Origin: Spongiibacter sp. IMCC21906
Lineage (GTDB): Bacteria; Pseudomonadota; Gammaproteobacteria; Pseudomonadales; Spongiibacteraceae
DNA length: 64,000 nt
Reading direction: 5' to 3'
NCBI RefSeq assembly: GCF_001010805.1
Contig: NZ_CP011477.1
Location: 1,193,001-1,257,000 of the forward strand
In this document: positions 7,231 through 17,199 of the stretch, in pieces
How positions within the stretch are numbered: position 1 is the stretch's first letter
How the letters are laid out: each line of letters begins with the position of its first letter
Notes under the pieces: generated by a model
What the model saw: the letters and a program-made list of their open reading frames with translations, nothing else
Databases searched by the model: none
What the model was told of the DNA's origin: nothing
Translations under genes and position numbers: made by a program

Positions 7231-9270
7231 CTATTTTATTTTAGGTGTAAGTCTATTTCCGCCGCGCTCCTTGATCTGCTGGAACCGAGCGTTGATACCT
7301 TCGTACAATTTTTCAAACTTGTTTGCTGTTTCCTCGGTGACAACTGCATCCGCATCATTCGACATCTTGGTCAGTAGCAACCGCGTAGGCCTGGTTTTGT
7401 GAAACTCTATTCCTAAATCAGCAAGAGCCAACTCAACCCTCTTGGCAATTCGCGGTATGTTGTCATTTAGCGCCAGTTTTTTACCTTTCAGTTCCTTCGC
7501 ATAACTCTCGCGCACAAGCTCTTCATAAAATTTCGGGTCTAGTAAATCTTCAATGTCGGCCTCACCTGGAGGGTTTCCGTCAAAGGCTTCCGTGACAAAA
7601 ACAATATTCCGGTCGCTGATCAATTTGGACTTTGTAAGGTCGTCGCGCGTGGTTCTGGAGTCTTTCTCTTCATCCAATAAAACTACAACATTCAGCTCCT
7701 CAGACGAGAGTAACGCCACCATGTAGGAAACCTTTTGAGCTCCACCTGCAGGGGTCATCGTAACTTCTGGGCTCAATCCAGTTTTGCCTTGGTCCGCTAG
7801 GTACTCCGAGATTGACGATAGCATCCAATAATCGGTGATACCCTCAACTACCAGGTTATTTGGCCCAACAAACAACGACTGGGCGAGGCTGTATCCAAGT
7901 GCTGCTTGGATAGGGAATAAGGTTCTAGAGTCTCCGCTCGGATCATTAGTAACTGTGGTCCCGGCTTTCTCGCCAATGCTGACTGTTCGGATCGAGTCCA
8001 ATTGACCAGTAGGGACCATGAAGGGGGAATGCGTGGAGTAAAGTATTTGATTCCCGAAATCATCCCTGAAATGGTTTAGTAAGTCTGACTGCGATTTCGC
8101 ATGCAAATATAAGCCGGGTTCGTCCAGTAACAGAATTGCGTCCTCCGCTACATCGCCGTTGGTGTCTGCGGAGAAACTGATGTAGAAAGCGAAAAACCAC
8201 TGAAAACCTCGGCTACGCTCATTCAGATTGACCTCTACATCGTACACAGACGTTGGGTCTGAAATCAGCGTATCCATGAAATTTCCGTCAAGGTTGAACC
8301 GGACTTTTAAGCTGCGGTCGCTCCAAAGGCGGCGAATTTCTTTAGTGACAACCGCGCTGGCCCGGTTTACGAGTTGGTTCCGTGTTTCCGGGTCATTGAC
8401 TAAATCCTGAAGACTCTTTGGGTCCATTCCCGCAACTTTACAGAGCTTGGCAAAGTATCGGTCTTCGTCCGTTGGACTATTTTTCTGCTGACGCTGATTA
8501 TATTCAGCTAAGTTTTGGTGGCCTTCCAATTCTGGATAATCAGCGAGGTACATGAATTTTGGCATTTGCGCGACAATCCAATTTCGGCCAGCGGTGTGGG
8601 CCTTTTCATCCCCTGCGATTTGCTTGACCAGTTGATCCATCTCAGTGACTGAGTCATCTATCGCCTCGGGAAGCTCCTTTGAAGCGGCAACCAATGCTTT
8701 TTCAAGTGCTGCGATTCCGGTTCCTGAATTTGAAGCCCACTCTTGCAGGTCATCCGTTTGAGCAATCGCGCTATCGAAATTTGAAGCGGCTGTTTTTATT
8801 GCTTCTGAATGAGGCTCGTCGCACTCTTCAGCAGCTGTGTCGAGTGCTGCTAATAACTTCCGAACCTTAGATTTTAACCACTTATCGTCGATCTCTAACG
8901 GAGGCAGGTCATCAAATGTGACCCAACGCGTCTCCCCTTTGTATCTTCGTCCAACTCTAACAGTAGTTACTTCGGCTGCCCGGGGAAATATTTTTCCCAA
9001 TTGCTGCTGCTCAAGCTTTGACAGAGTCCAGCTTGATTCCACAACGGGAGTTGTATCGCTGCATTCATCGAGCTTTCTGTCTCGGGGGAAGTCTTTGATA
9101 GGGCTTAGTGCCTGGAAGCCCTCGACCGGGTTTAGACTGTGCAACGCTTTGAGAAGATTTGATTTGCCGCTTTCATTTCGCCCAAGTAGTGACGTTATTC
9201 GGGAGACTAGGATTTCACCACTGTCGTTGATTGAGCGAAAGTTTCTTGCCCTGAACGATTTTAGCTGCAC
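7231..9270 (-). CDS. OLD-family ATP-dependent nuclease (AAA ATPase + TOPRIM)
   Basis: A 679-aa protein with an ABC/SMC-type ATPase head: Walker A GRNESGKSN (residues 30-38), signature-like ERSRGFQ (351-357), Walker B AILLLDEPGLYLH (378-390) and H-loop STHSPF (412-417). A TOPRIM nuclease domain follows (VVEG at 474-477 with D480, and LLDEEKD about 531-537). This is the architecture of OLD (overcoming lysogenization defect) nucleases, which act in phage defence. No UvrD-type helicase is adjacent, so it resembles stand-alone class 1 OLD rather than a Gabija pair. It starts at GTG 9270 with AAGGAG upstream. The role here is inferred from architecture and island context. Confidence 0.88.
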   Translation of the reverse strand: MQLKSFRARNFRSINDSGEILVSRITSLLGRNESGKSNLLKALHSLNPVEGFQALSPIKDFPRDRKLDECSDTTPVVESSWTLSKLEQQQLGKIFPRAAEVTTVRVGRRYKGETRWVTFDDLPPLEIDDKWLKSKVRKLLAALDTAAEECDEPHSEAIKTAASNFDSAIAQTDDLQEWASNSGTGIAALEKALVAASKELPEAIDDSVTEMDQLVKQIAGDEKAHTAGRNWIVAQMPKFMYLADYPELEGHQNLAEYNQRQQKNSPTDEDRYFAKLCKVAGMDPKSLQDLVNDPETRNQLVNRASAVVTKEIRRLWSDRSLKVRFNLDGNFMDTLISDPTSVYDVEVNLNERSRGFQWFFAFYISFSADTNGDVAEDAILLLDEPGLYLHAKSQSDLLNHFRDDFGNQILYSTHSPFMVPTGQLDSIRTVSIGEKAGTTVTNDPSGDSRTLFPIQAALGYSLAQSLFVGPNNLVVEGITDYWMLSSISEYLADQGKTGLSPEVTMTPAGGAQKVSYMVALLSSEELNVVVLLDEEKDSRTTRDDLTKSKLISDRNIVFVTEAFDGNPPGEADIEDLLDPKFYEELVRESYAKELKGKKLALNDNIPRIAKRVELALADLGIEFHKTRPTRLLLTKMSNDADAVVTEETANKFEKLYEGINARFQQIKERGGNRLTPKIK

Positions 9271-9945
9271 TAGTATTCTCCTTTTGTTCTTATTTCAGGA
9301 ATGCCGAAAACAACCACGAGCAAACTCAAACTCTTCAATCAGCTGGAGCCATAACTACTTAGCGTTTATCTGCTGTGCGTAGCACGGCATATAAACGTCT
9401 ACTGGACTGAGCCGCTTTGTGGTGGTGGCATCTTGTATTGGGGATTGTTTTTAGAACACTGACTTTTACTCGGGTCATTCCTGACCAGCCATCCCTAGTC
9501 GTCTGAACCATTTCTGGTATTTCTCTATTGTAGCGTGCCGCTGATGTGCTACTTCCAGCCCTATTTAAGCACTTTTCCAGTAAATGTCCACAAGCCTGCT
9601 GATTGGGTTAGGTCTCTGGCGTGCGGAGCTTGGCGGAGAGTGAGAGGTTGATATCAGTGACTGGCCGCTTTTGTGAGAGGCTGTGTTAAAACTCCTATGA
9701 CCAAGTTAATCACGCGATCTGCCGGGCAGCGCCCACAATTCGCCGTACCAGCACCACAAATCTAACCCAAGGTTTGACCTACAGAGTGGTAAAAGCTAAT
9801 TTAGCTGCCAATAACATATAACACGTTGAACAGGATGTTCACTTCGCACTCTGGTCGCCCACAACCGCAGTCACAGCGAACAAATGTCGCGTCAGCTATT
9901 TAACCCAATGAGGCTTATACCTTTGTTGTTGAAGGAACGTACTAC
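9271..9945. other. 675-bp noncoding interval upstream of the type I R-M operon
   Basis: It separates the leftward OLD gene from the rightward hsd operon and should contain both promoters. I see no gene. Its only strong structure is a long hairpin at 9362-9396. Confidence 0.6.
9362..9396. repeat. Long near-perfect hairpin
   Basis: Arms of 16 nt (9362-9377 and 9381-9396) around a 3-nt gta loop pair throughout except one mismatch and one G-U pair. There is no U-tract on either side, so it is not an ordinary terminator. It could be a recombination site remnant, a cruciform operator, or an RNA element in the leader of the OLD gene. Confidence 0.6.
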
Positions 9946-12312
9946 ATGAGTGAAAACGGCAGCACACAAACCCCTAATAATCTGGCTGCTTTTTGCTGGT
10001 CTATCGCCGATCTTCTGCGGGGTGATTTTAAACAGAGCCAATATGGCCGCATTATCCTGCCCTTTACGCTATTGCGTCGCCTCGAAGGGGTATTAGAAGA
10101 CTCTAAAGAACAGGTTCTGACTGAGCTGGACAGAATTCAATCCATGGGCCTGCCGGAAGAAGCCCAAGAAAAGCTCTTGTTACGGGCAACCGGTGGGCTG
10201 TCGTTTTTTAATACTTCTAAGATGGACTTGTCCAAGCTGGGCGAGTCTGGCATTAAGGCAAACCTGCAAAGTTACATTCAGTGCTTCTCTAAAGACGCCC
10301 GTGAAATCTTTGAGTACTTCAACTTCGCTGAATTTATCGGCCAGCTTAACGACGCCAACTTGTTATATAAGGTAGTGCAGCGGGTCAGGCAAACTGACTT
10401 AAGCCCTAAGGCCATTTCCAATCATGATATGGGCCTGACCTTTGAAGAGCTGATACGCCGCTTTGCTGAGGGGTCGAATGAAACGGCTGGTGAACACTTT
10501 ACGCCCCGCGACATCGTGCGCCTTACCACCTCCCTGGTATTTATGGAGGATGATGATGCACTAACCAAACCTGGCATCATTCGCACCATATACGACCCCA
10601 CAGCGGGCACAGGCGGCTTTTTGTCCTCTGGCATGGAGTATGTGCACGAACTTAACCCCGATGCCAAGATGGTTGCTTACGGGCAGGAGTTAAATCCTGA
10701 GAGTTATGCCATTTGTAAGGCCGACATGCTGATCAAAGGGCAGGAGGTGAATAACATTAAGCTGGGTAACACCCTGTCTAATGATCAGCTCTACAGCGAC
10801 AAGTTTGACTACATGTTATCCAACCCACCGTTTGGAGTGGACTGGAAGAAGATTGAGCAAAGCATCAAGGACGAAAATACCCTCAAGGGGTTTGATGGAC
10901 GTTTTGGCCCAGGTTTGCCCCGTGTATCCGATGGTTCACTATTGTTCCTCTTGCACCTCATCAGTAAGTTACGGGATAAAGGTACTGGCGATAGTGCTAA
11001 TAGCGGCGGTGGCCGTATCGGTATTATCCTCAATGGCTCACCTTTGTTTACCGGTGGTGCCGGTTCCGGTGAGTCTGAAATTCGCCGCTATATCCTCGAA
11101 GCAGATTTACTCGAAGCCATCGTCGCTCTACCCACAGATATGTTCTACAACACCGGCATTGCTACCTATGTATGGGTGCTGTCGAATAAGAAAGCCACTG
11201 AGCGCAAGGGTAATGTACAGCTAATCAACGGGGTTAACCTCTGCGGTAAAATGCGTAAATCCCTTGGCTCTAAACGTAACGAAATGAGCGAGCAGGACAT
11301 TGCCACCATCACCCGCAGCTTTGGGGCATTTGAAGTGGTAGATGCTCGCGAGTTAGATAAACCAGCCGAGCAAAAAAGTAACCGTGGCCGTCAGGCGGCT
11401 AATCCCAAAGCCGAAGTAGCCAAAACCTTCTCTAGTAAAATCTTCGCCACTCATGAATTTGGCTATCGGCGCATTACCATCGAGCGCCCCTTACGAGAGT
11501 CGTATCAGTTCAGTGACGACCGCATAGCCGAGCTGCGCTTTGCCAGCAAACCCTTCAATGCCCCGATGAAGTGGGTGTATGAGCAGTTTGGGGACACTTG
11601 GTCTGATGATGTTGATTGTGAAAACTACGGTGTGTTGCACGAGCAAGCCATTGAAATAAGGGCCTATATCAAAAGCCATTTTACTGACTTAAAAGAAAAG
11701 CAAATTAAAGACCTGCTCGACAGTAAACTTTGGCTGTCACAAAAGCACATCATGCTTAAAGGCAAGCACCTGCAAGCGGCCATCGGCACAACCCAGTGTG
11801 ACGATATGAATGGCTATGAGGCTACCTTAAAAGCCGCCTGCAAAGCTCAAGGCCTCACCCTTGATACTAAGGAGAAAAAGCAGCTAACTGACGCCGTGAG
11901 CTGGAAGAACCCAGCAGCAGAAAAAGTTATTAAAAAAGTCCACACAGCCAAAGCCAATCCCCTTTATGGCTTATTTGAAGTAACGCTTAAGGGCAAGAAG
12001 CAAGTCGTGGAATACAAAACAGACGGTGACCTGCGTGACAATGAAAACGTTGCCCTAGACCCCAGTCAGTCTGTCAATGCCCTCAACGAAGCCTACTTTG
12101 TAAAGGAGGTACAACCTCATGTACCCGATGCCTGGATAGATGCCAGTAAAAAAGATGCCAAAGATCAGGAAATAGGCATAGTAGGTTACGAGATCCCCTT
12201 TAACCGCCACTTTTACCAGTACCAGCCGCCCCGAGACTTAGTCGATATTGATGCGGATTTGGATGCGGTAAGTGCGGAGATCATGGCCCTGCTGCAAGAG
12301 GTGCATTCCTGA
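9946..12312 (+). CDS. hsdM: Type I restriction-modification system, DNA methyltransferase subunit
   Basis: A 788-aa N6-adenine methyltransferase. An HsdM N-terminal helical domain (about 8-150) precedes the methylase domain. The [13 protein letters not shown] and [10 protein letters not shown] blocks are followed by motif [10 protein letters not shown] (217-225) and catalytic motif IV NPPFG (293-297). The C-terminal ~300 residues are an extension longer than in E. coli HsdM (529 aa) but usual for this subgroup. It partners with HsdS to modify the target, and with HsdR for restriction. First gene of an hsdM-hsdS-hsdR operon; its stop overlaps the hsdS start (TGATG). Confidence 0.95.
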   Translation: MSENGSTQTPNNLAAFCWSIADLLRGDFKQSQYGRIILPFTLLRRLEGVLEDSKEQVLTELDRIQSMGLPEEAQEKLLLRATGGLSFFNTSKMDLSKLGESGIKANLQSYIQCFSKDAREIFEYFNFAEFIGQLNDANLLYKVVQRVRQTDLSPKAISNHDMGLTFEELIRRFAEGSNETAGEHFTPRDIVRLTTSLVFMEDDDALTKPGIIRTIYDPTAGTGGFLSSGMEYVHELNPDAKMVAYGQELNPESYAICKADMLIKGQEVNNIKLGNTLSNDQLYSDKFDYMLSNPPFGVDWKKIEQSIKDENTLKGFDGRFGPGLPRVSDGSLLFLLHLISKLRDKGTGDSANSGGGRIGIILNGSPLFTGGAGSGESEIRRYILEADLLEAIVALPTDMFYNTGIATYVWVLSNKKATERKGNVQLINGVNLCGKMRKSLGSKRNEMSEQDIATITRSFGAFEVVDARELDKPAEQKSNRGRQAANPKAEVAKTFSSKIFATHEFGYRRITIERPLRESYQFSDDRIAELRFASKPFNAPMKWVYEQFGDTWSDDVDCENYGVLHEQAIEIRAYIKSHFTDLKEKQIKDLLDSKLWLSQKHIMLKGKHLQAAIGTTQCDDMNGYEATLKAACKAQGLTLDTKEKKQLTDAVSWKNPAAEKVIKKVHTAKANPLYGLFEVTLKGKKQVVEYKTDGDLRDNENVALDPSQSVNALNEAYFVKEVQPHVPDAWIDASKKDAKDQEIGIVGYEIPFNRHFYQYQPPRDLVDIDADLDAVSAEIMALLQEVHS

Positions 12313-13661
12313 TGGGGAAATATCAGGCTTATGCTCAGTACCAAGAATCGGGTGAAGAATGGTTGGGTAAGGTACCTTACCATTGGGATGTGATTCAAAT
12401 AAAACATTTGAGCGTTGTAAAGCGTGGAGCATCCCCACGGCCAATAGATGATGCTAAATATTTTGATGAAAATGGTGAATATGCATGGACACGAATAGCT
12501 GACGTAACCGCTTCAGATGTGTATTTAACAAGGGCGCCTCAGAGGCTGTCCGATTTAGGAAGTTCGCTGAGTGTAAAGCTTGAGCCAGAATCCCTATTTT
12601 TAAGTATCGCGGGCACAGTCGGTAAGCCATGTATTACGGGGATGAAGGCATGTATTCATGATGGATTTGTATATTTTCCTGAGCTAAAAATTCCCAGTAA
12701 ATTCCTATTCTATGTATTCGCAGGTGAGCAGGCTTACAAAGGCCTCGGTAAATTTGGCACGCAGTTAAATTTAAATACGGATACAGTTGGTGGGATAAAA
12801 ATCGGTTGCACTACGAATGATGAGCTAGAAGGAATAATCAACTTCCTCGACCATGAAACCGCCAAAATCGACACCCTGATCGACAAACAACAACAACTGA
12901 TCACACTACTCAAAGAAAAACGTCAGGCCGTTATCAGTCATGCCGTCACCAAAGGCCTCAACCCCAACGCCCCCATGCGCGACTCAGGTGTTGAGTGGTT
13001 AGGGGAAGTGCCGGCGCATTGGGAGCTACCAAAGTTAATTCATCGAACATCCAGAATTGGTGATGGGTTGCATTCCACTCCAAAGTATCAGGACAATACT
13101 GGATATTATTTTGTAAACGGAAATAACCTAGTAAACGGTCAGATTTCAATTGGAGCAACGGCCAAAGAAGTGCCAGAAGAGGAATATAAAAGTCACTATG
13201 TTCATTTGGATGAATCCAGCGTAATGCTATCGATTAATGGCACGATTGGTAATGTTGCTCGATATAATGGTGAAAAAATAATATTGGGTAAGAGTGCTGC
13301 CTATATGAATTGTTCAGATAATTTATTACCTGAATATTTATTGCTGTATTTACAAAGCAGTCAGGCACTTCGTTATTTCGATTTGGAAGTTACCGGAACT
13401 ACCATCTTCAATCTGTCACTTAATTCTATCCGTCAAATGAGGGTTTGCATTCCTTTGAAGGCTGAACAGGTCGAAATCTCCGAATTCTGTACGTTTCAAA
13501 GAGACAAATACGATGCACTTATACACAAAGCCCGCTCTGCAATAGCATTAATGTTAGAACGCCGCACAGCTTTAATCTCCGCAGCCGTCACCGGCAAAAT
13601 AGACATCAGAAACTGGGTCGCGCCAGTCACCACAAATAACAACAAGGAAGTCGCCGAATGA
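12312..13661 (+). CDS. hsdS: Type I restriction-modification system, specificity subunit
   Basis: A 449-aa HsdS with two target recognition domains. Each half opens with the same motif (E-W-L-G-K-V-P-Y-H-W near residue 15 and E-W-L-G-E-V-P-A-H-W near residue 225) and ends in a conserved helical spacer (DKQQQLITLLKEKRQAVISH about 195-215, and LMLERRTALISAAVTGKID near the C-terminus). Each domain reads one half of a bipartite DNA target, whose sequence cannot be read from the protein alone. It overlaps hsdM by 1 nt and hsdR by 4 nt. The TRD coding parts are visibly more AT-rich than the conserved spacers, typical of TRD exchange. Confidence 0.95.
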   Translation: MGKYQAYAQYQESGEEWLGKVPYHWDVIQIKHLSVVKRGASPRPIDDAKYFDENGEYAWTRIADVTASDVYLTRAPQRLSDLGSSLSVKLEPESLFLSIAGTVGKPCITGMKACIHDGFVYFPELKIPSKFLFYVFAGEQAYKGLGKFGTQLNLNTDTVGGIKIGCTTNDELEGIINFLDHETAKIDTLIDKQQQLITLLKEKRQAVISHAVTKGLNPNAPMRDSGVEWLGEVPAHWELPKLIHRTSRIGDGLHSTPKYQDNTGYYFVNGNNLVNGQISIGATAKEVPEEEYKSHYVHLDESSVMLSINGTIGNVARYNGEKIILGKSAAYMNCSDNLLPEYLLLYLQSSQALRYFDLEVTGTTIFNLSLNSIRQMRVCIPLKAEQVEISEFCTFQRDKYDALIHKARSAIALMLERRTALISAAVTGKIDIRNWVAPVTTNNNKEVAE

Positions 13662-16600
13662 GTACATTGTCAGGGAGCGGAAAAGCCAACGAGTTTACCT
13701 TTCAAAACGATATGATCGCGCAGCTAGTCGCCAACGGTTGGCTACTGGGTAAACCCGAGAACTATAACCGTGAACTGGCTTTATACCCTGAAGATCTTCT
13801 GGGCTTTGTACAAGAGACACAGGACGAGCAATGGCAGAAGTTTACCGCTCTGTACCCGCATAACGCTGAACAGACCTTTTTAGAGCGGGTAGCCACCCAG
13901 CTAAACAAAGCTGACCCCAATGCCGCCAACAAACAAATGCGTACCTTTGGCACCTTAGGAGCATTGCGGCATGAATTGCGCGACCGTGGCACCCGTTTTA
14001 GCCTGTGCCAGTTTAAGCCAGAGCATGATCTTAACCCCGATACCTTAGCCGCCTATAAAGCCAACCGTTTACGGGTAGTACCTGAGTTGGTTTACTCGCC
14101 TTGGGCCACTGAAGAACATTTAGCAGAAACCGGCACCAAGGCCAAAGCCTGGCGTATTGACCTGGTGCTATTTGTGAACGGCCTGCCAGTGGTCACCCTG
14201 GAGTTAAAGTCAGAATTTAAACAGGCGGTGCACAACGCCATTAAGCAGTATAAAACCACTCGCTTTGCGACCGATCCCACCACCAAAAAGCCAGAGCCAC
14301 TGTTAACCTTTAAACGTGGTGCTTTGGTGCATTTTGCTGTGAGCCAATACGAGGTGTATATGGCCACTCGTTTGGAGGGTAATGACACCTATTTTTTGCC
14401 CTTTAACAAAGGCACAAGTGAGGGCGGAGCCGGTAATGATGTACCCGCAGATATCAACCAATATGCCACCGACTATTTGTGGAATGAGGTATTGCTGCCG
14501 GATAACCTGCTGAATATTCTTGCCCGTTTTGTGCACTTACAGATTGAAGAAAAAGAAGACTGGGAGGGGCGTAAGTATAAAAAGGAAACTCTTATCTTCC
14601 CTCGTTATCATCAGTGGGACGTGGTCTCTAAACTGGTTAATGCCGCCCGTATTGAAGGGCCGGGGCATAAATACCTTATTCAGCACAGCGCAGGGTCGGG
14701 CAAGTCCAACTCTATTGCTTGGGTGGCGCATCAGTTGTCGGCCTTACGTGATGAGAATGGCAACAAGAACTTTGACTCGGTGATTATCGTTACCGACAGA
14801 ACCGTGCTGGACGACCAGCTACAAGATACCATCTATCAGTTTGAACATACTGATGGCGTTGTTGGGCGCATTAACAACAAAGAAGGTGATGGCTCAAAAT
14901 CTGAAAAGCTTGCTAGCGCGCTAGAAAACTCGCAACCCATTATCATCGTTACGATTCAGACTTTTCCCTTTGTACTAAAGGCCATTGAAAACAGCGTCAG
15001 CCTTAAAGAACGTAAGTATGTGGTGATTGCCGATGAGGCCCACAGCTCACAAACCGGCTCTACTGCACGTCAGTTAAAAGAAGTACTGATGGTTGATTCC
15101 AGCGACCCAGAAGAAGAGCTGGGTACAGAGGATATACTCGATGCGGCCGTGGCCTCGCGCCGGGCCTCAACTAACCTGAGTTATCTGGCCTTTACTGCCA
15201 CACCTAAAACCAAGACCCTTGAATTATTTGGCCGCCTGCCTAGACCAGATGAAGCGCCCTCTAAAACCAATAAGCCCGAAGCCTACCATGTGTACAGCAT
15301 GCGCCAGGCTATTGAAGAAGGCTTTATCCTAGACGTACTAAAGAACTACACCAACTACAAGGTCGCCTATAACCTGGCCATGAAAATAGCCAGTAGCGAC
15401 CAAGAAGTAGAGAGTAAAAAGGCCAAGGTAAAGCTTAACCAGTGGGTACGTCTGCACGACTACAACATCAGCCAAAAAGTACAGGTGATCGTTGAGCACT
15501 TCAAAGACAATGTGATGGGCTTGTTAGGTGGGCAGGCGAAAGCCATGGTGGTGACCAGCTCTCGTAAAGAGGCGGTGCGCTATAAACTGGCCTTCGATAA
15601 GTACATCACTGAAAAGGGGTATCAGAAGATCTTTGCCATGGTGGCCTTCTCCGGTGAGGTAGAGTTTACCGATAAAGATCCTAATTCGTCGGGCATGATT
15701 GGCGACAAGTTTACCGAAAGCAATATGAACCCCAACCTTAAAGGTCGGGATATGCGTAAGGCTTTTGATAGTGACGATTATCAGGTAATGATCGTCGCTA
15801 ACAAGTTTCAAACGGGGTTCGATCAGCCCAAGTTATGTGCCATGTACGTAGACAAAAAGCTCGGTGGCGTAGAGTGCGTACAAACCTTGTCACGGCTAAA
15901 CCGTATCTTCCCCAGCAAGGCCCAGACAGGCACCTTTGTGCTGGACTTTTTTAACGACTCAGAAGAAATTCTTGCTGCCTTTCAGCCTTACTATCAAACA
16001 GCTGAATTAGATGACGTATCTGATCCCAACCTTATCTTCGAGTTATTCGACAAACTACGAGAGGTGAAGATATTCAGCTGGTCTGAGGTGGAGCAGTTTT
16101 GTGATGCGTTCTTTGTGAAAAACAAGAGTAATGCCGCCATAGCGAATATCTGTAAACCGGCAATACAACGTTGGTCACAGCGGTATAAGTCAGCCGTAGA
16201 GGCCTATAAACAAGCTCGGATGATGTTTGAACGTACCAAGAAGACCAATGACGCGGTATTAATTGCCAACGCTGAGAATAGCTTTAAGGACTGCAAGAAA
16301 GAAAAGGACGCGCTAGAGATATTCAAAAAGGATCTAGGCACCTTTGTGCGCTTCTATGAGTTCATGTCGCAGATTGTTGATTATGACAACAAAGACCTTG
16401 AGAAGCTGAGCCTATACGCCCGCAACCTTCGCCCCATGCTGCGTGAAGCGGTGCTCGATGAAGACGACATAGATTTGAGTAATGTAGAGCTAAGCCACTA
16501 CCGCCTCTCCAAGATCAAACAGCAGCACCTGATCATGGAGGCTAGTGCTCCGGCTTATTTAGCTCCGGGAGAAGGCTTAGGTACGGCTACCGCCAAAGAC

Positions 16601-16927
16601 AAGAAGGAAGAGTTCTTATCACAGCTGATAAACCGCTTAAACGAGCTGTTCATTACTGACCAATTAACAGAAAAAGACATGGTGAACTACGCCTATACCA
16701 TCCGCGACAAGGTGAGCGAGAACGACCGAGTAATGCAGCAAATTAGAAATAACAGCTCAGAACAAGCCATGCTAGGCGACTTTAGCACGGCCATTGACGA
16801 CGCAATCTTAGGCAGCAGCGAAGCTCACCAAAACCAGATGTTGCAACTCCTGTCGGACGCGACAAGAGCCGCTGGATTTTCAAAGCTGGTGTTTGATCTA
16901 TTGAAACATCGGAATGAGAATCTGTAG
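13658..16927 (+). CDS. hsdR: Type I restriction-modification system, restriction/translocase subunit
   Basis: A 1089-aa HsdR. The N-terminal HSDR_N nuclease domain carries D168 in RIDLVLF and the E-L-K triad at 182-184. The SF2 motor has Walker A SAGSGKS (about 344-350), the DEAH-type box VIADEAHSSQTG, motif III AFTATPK and later QTLSRLNRIFP (motif VI). A C-terminal helical domain docks on the methylase complex. It translocates and cuts DNA lacking modification. Its start overlaps hsdS by ATGA, so all three genes are translationally coupled. Confidence 0.95.
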   Translation: MSTLSGSGKANEFTFQNDMIAQLVANGWLLGKPENYNRELALYPEDLLGFVQETQDEQWQKFTALYPHNAEQTFLERVATQLNKADPNAANKQMRTFGTLGALRHELRDRGTRFSLCQFKPEHDLNPDTLAAYKANRLRVVPELVYSPWATEEHLAETGTKAKAWRIDLVLFVNGLPVVTLELKSEFKQAVHNAIKQYKTTRFATDPTTKKPEPLLTFKRGALVHFAVSQYEVYMATRLEGNDTYFLPFNKGTSEGGAGNDVPADINQYATDYLWNEVLLPDNLLNILARFVHLQIEEKEDWEGRKYKKETLIFPRYHQWDVVSKLVNAARIEGPGHKYLIQHSAGSGKSNSIAWVAHQLSALRDENGNKNFDSVIIVTDRTVLDDQLQDTIYQFEHTDGVVGRINNKEGDGSKSEKLASALENSQPIIIVTIQTFPFVLKAIENSVSLKERKYVVIADEAHSSQTGSTARQLKEVLMVDSSDPEEELGTEDILDAAVASRRASTNLSYLAFTATPKTKTLELFGRLPRPDEAPSKTNKPEAYHVYSMRQAIEEGFILDVLKNYTNYKVAYNLAMKIASSDQEVESKKAKVKLNQWVRLHDYNISQKVQVIVEHFKDNVMGLLGGQAKAMVVTSSRKEAVRYKLAFDKYITEKGYQKIFAMVAFSGEVEFTDKDPNSSGMIGDKFTESNMNPNLKGRDMRKAFDSDDYQVMIVANKFQTGFDQPKLCAMYVDKKLGGVECVQTLSRLNRIFPSKAQTGTFVLDFFNDSEEILAAFQPYYQTAELDDVSDPNLIFELFDKLREVKIFSWSEVEQFCDAFFVKNKSNAAIANICKPAIQRWSQRYKSAVEAYKQARMMFERTKKTNDAVLIANAENSFKDCKKEKDALEIFKKDLGTFVRFYEFMSQIVDYDNKDLEKLSLYARNLRPMLREAVLDEDDIDLSNVELSHYRLSKIKQQHLIMEASAPAYLAPGEGLGTATAKDKKEEFLSQLINRLNELFITDQLTEKDMVNYAYTIRDKVSENDRVMQQIRNNSSEQAMLGDFSTAIDDAILGSSEAHQNQMLQLLSDATRAAGFSKLVFDLLKHRNENL

Positions 16928-17199
16928 TTGCATAGATGCTGCAGGCGGATAAATTTCCCTATCTAGACATATACCTAACCCAAGCCGGATTCTAGAAATG
17001 CAATTTAGCCGCAAAGGCGGGCGCTCTTGACACTGAATGGAGCGCTAATGTGTTCCGGCTATTATATGGGTAAAACGTAGTCACGAACTGGAAGCTACAT
17101 CCCAATAATACTATGTTTTGACCAACATATGGTTCAGCCTTCCGGTCAGATTATGGGTGAATCAACAGTAGTTGAGTTATGAATCAATAGCGATACTGG

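Noticed and set aside
7231-9270. Gabija (gajA) assignment
   Set aside because: No UvrD-like gajB is next to it; the stand-alone OLD class fits better.
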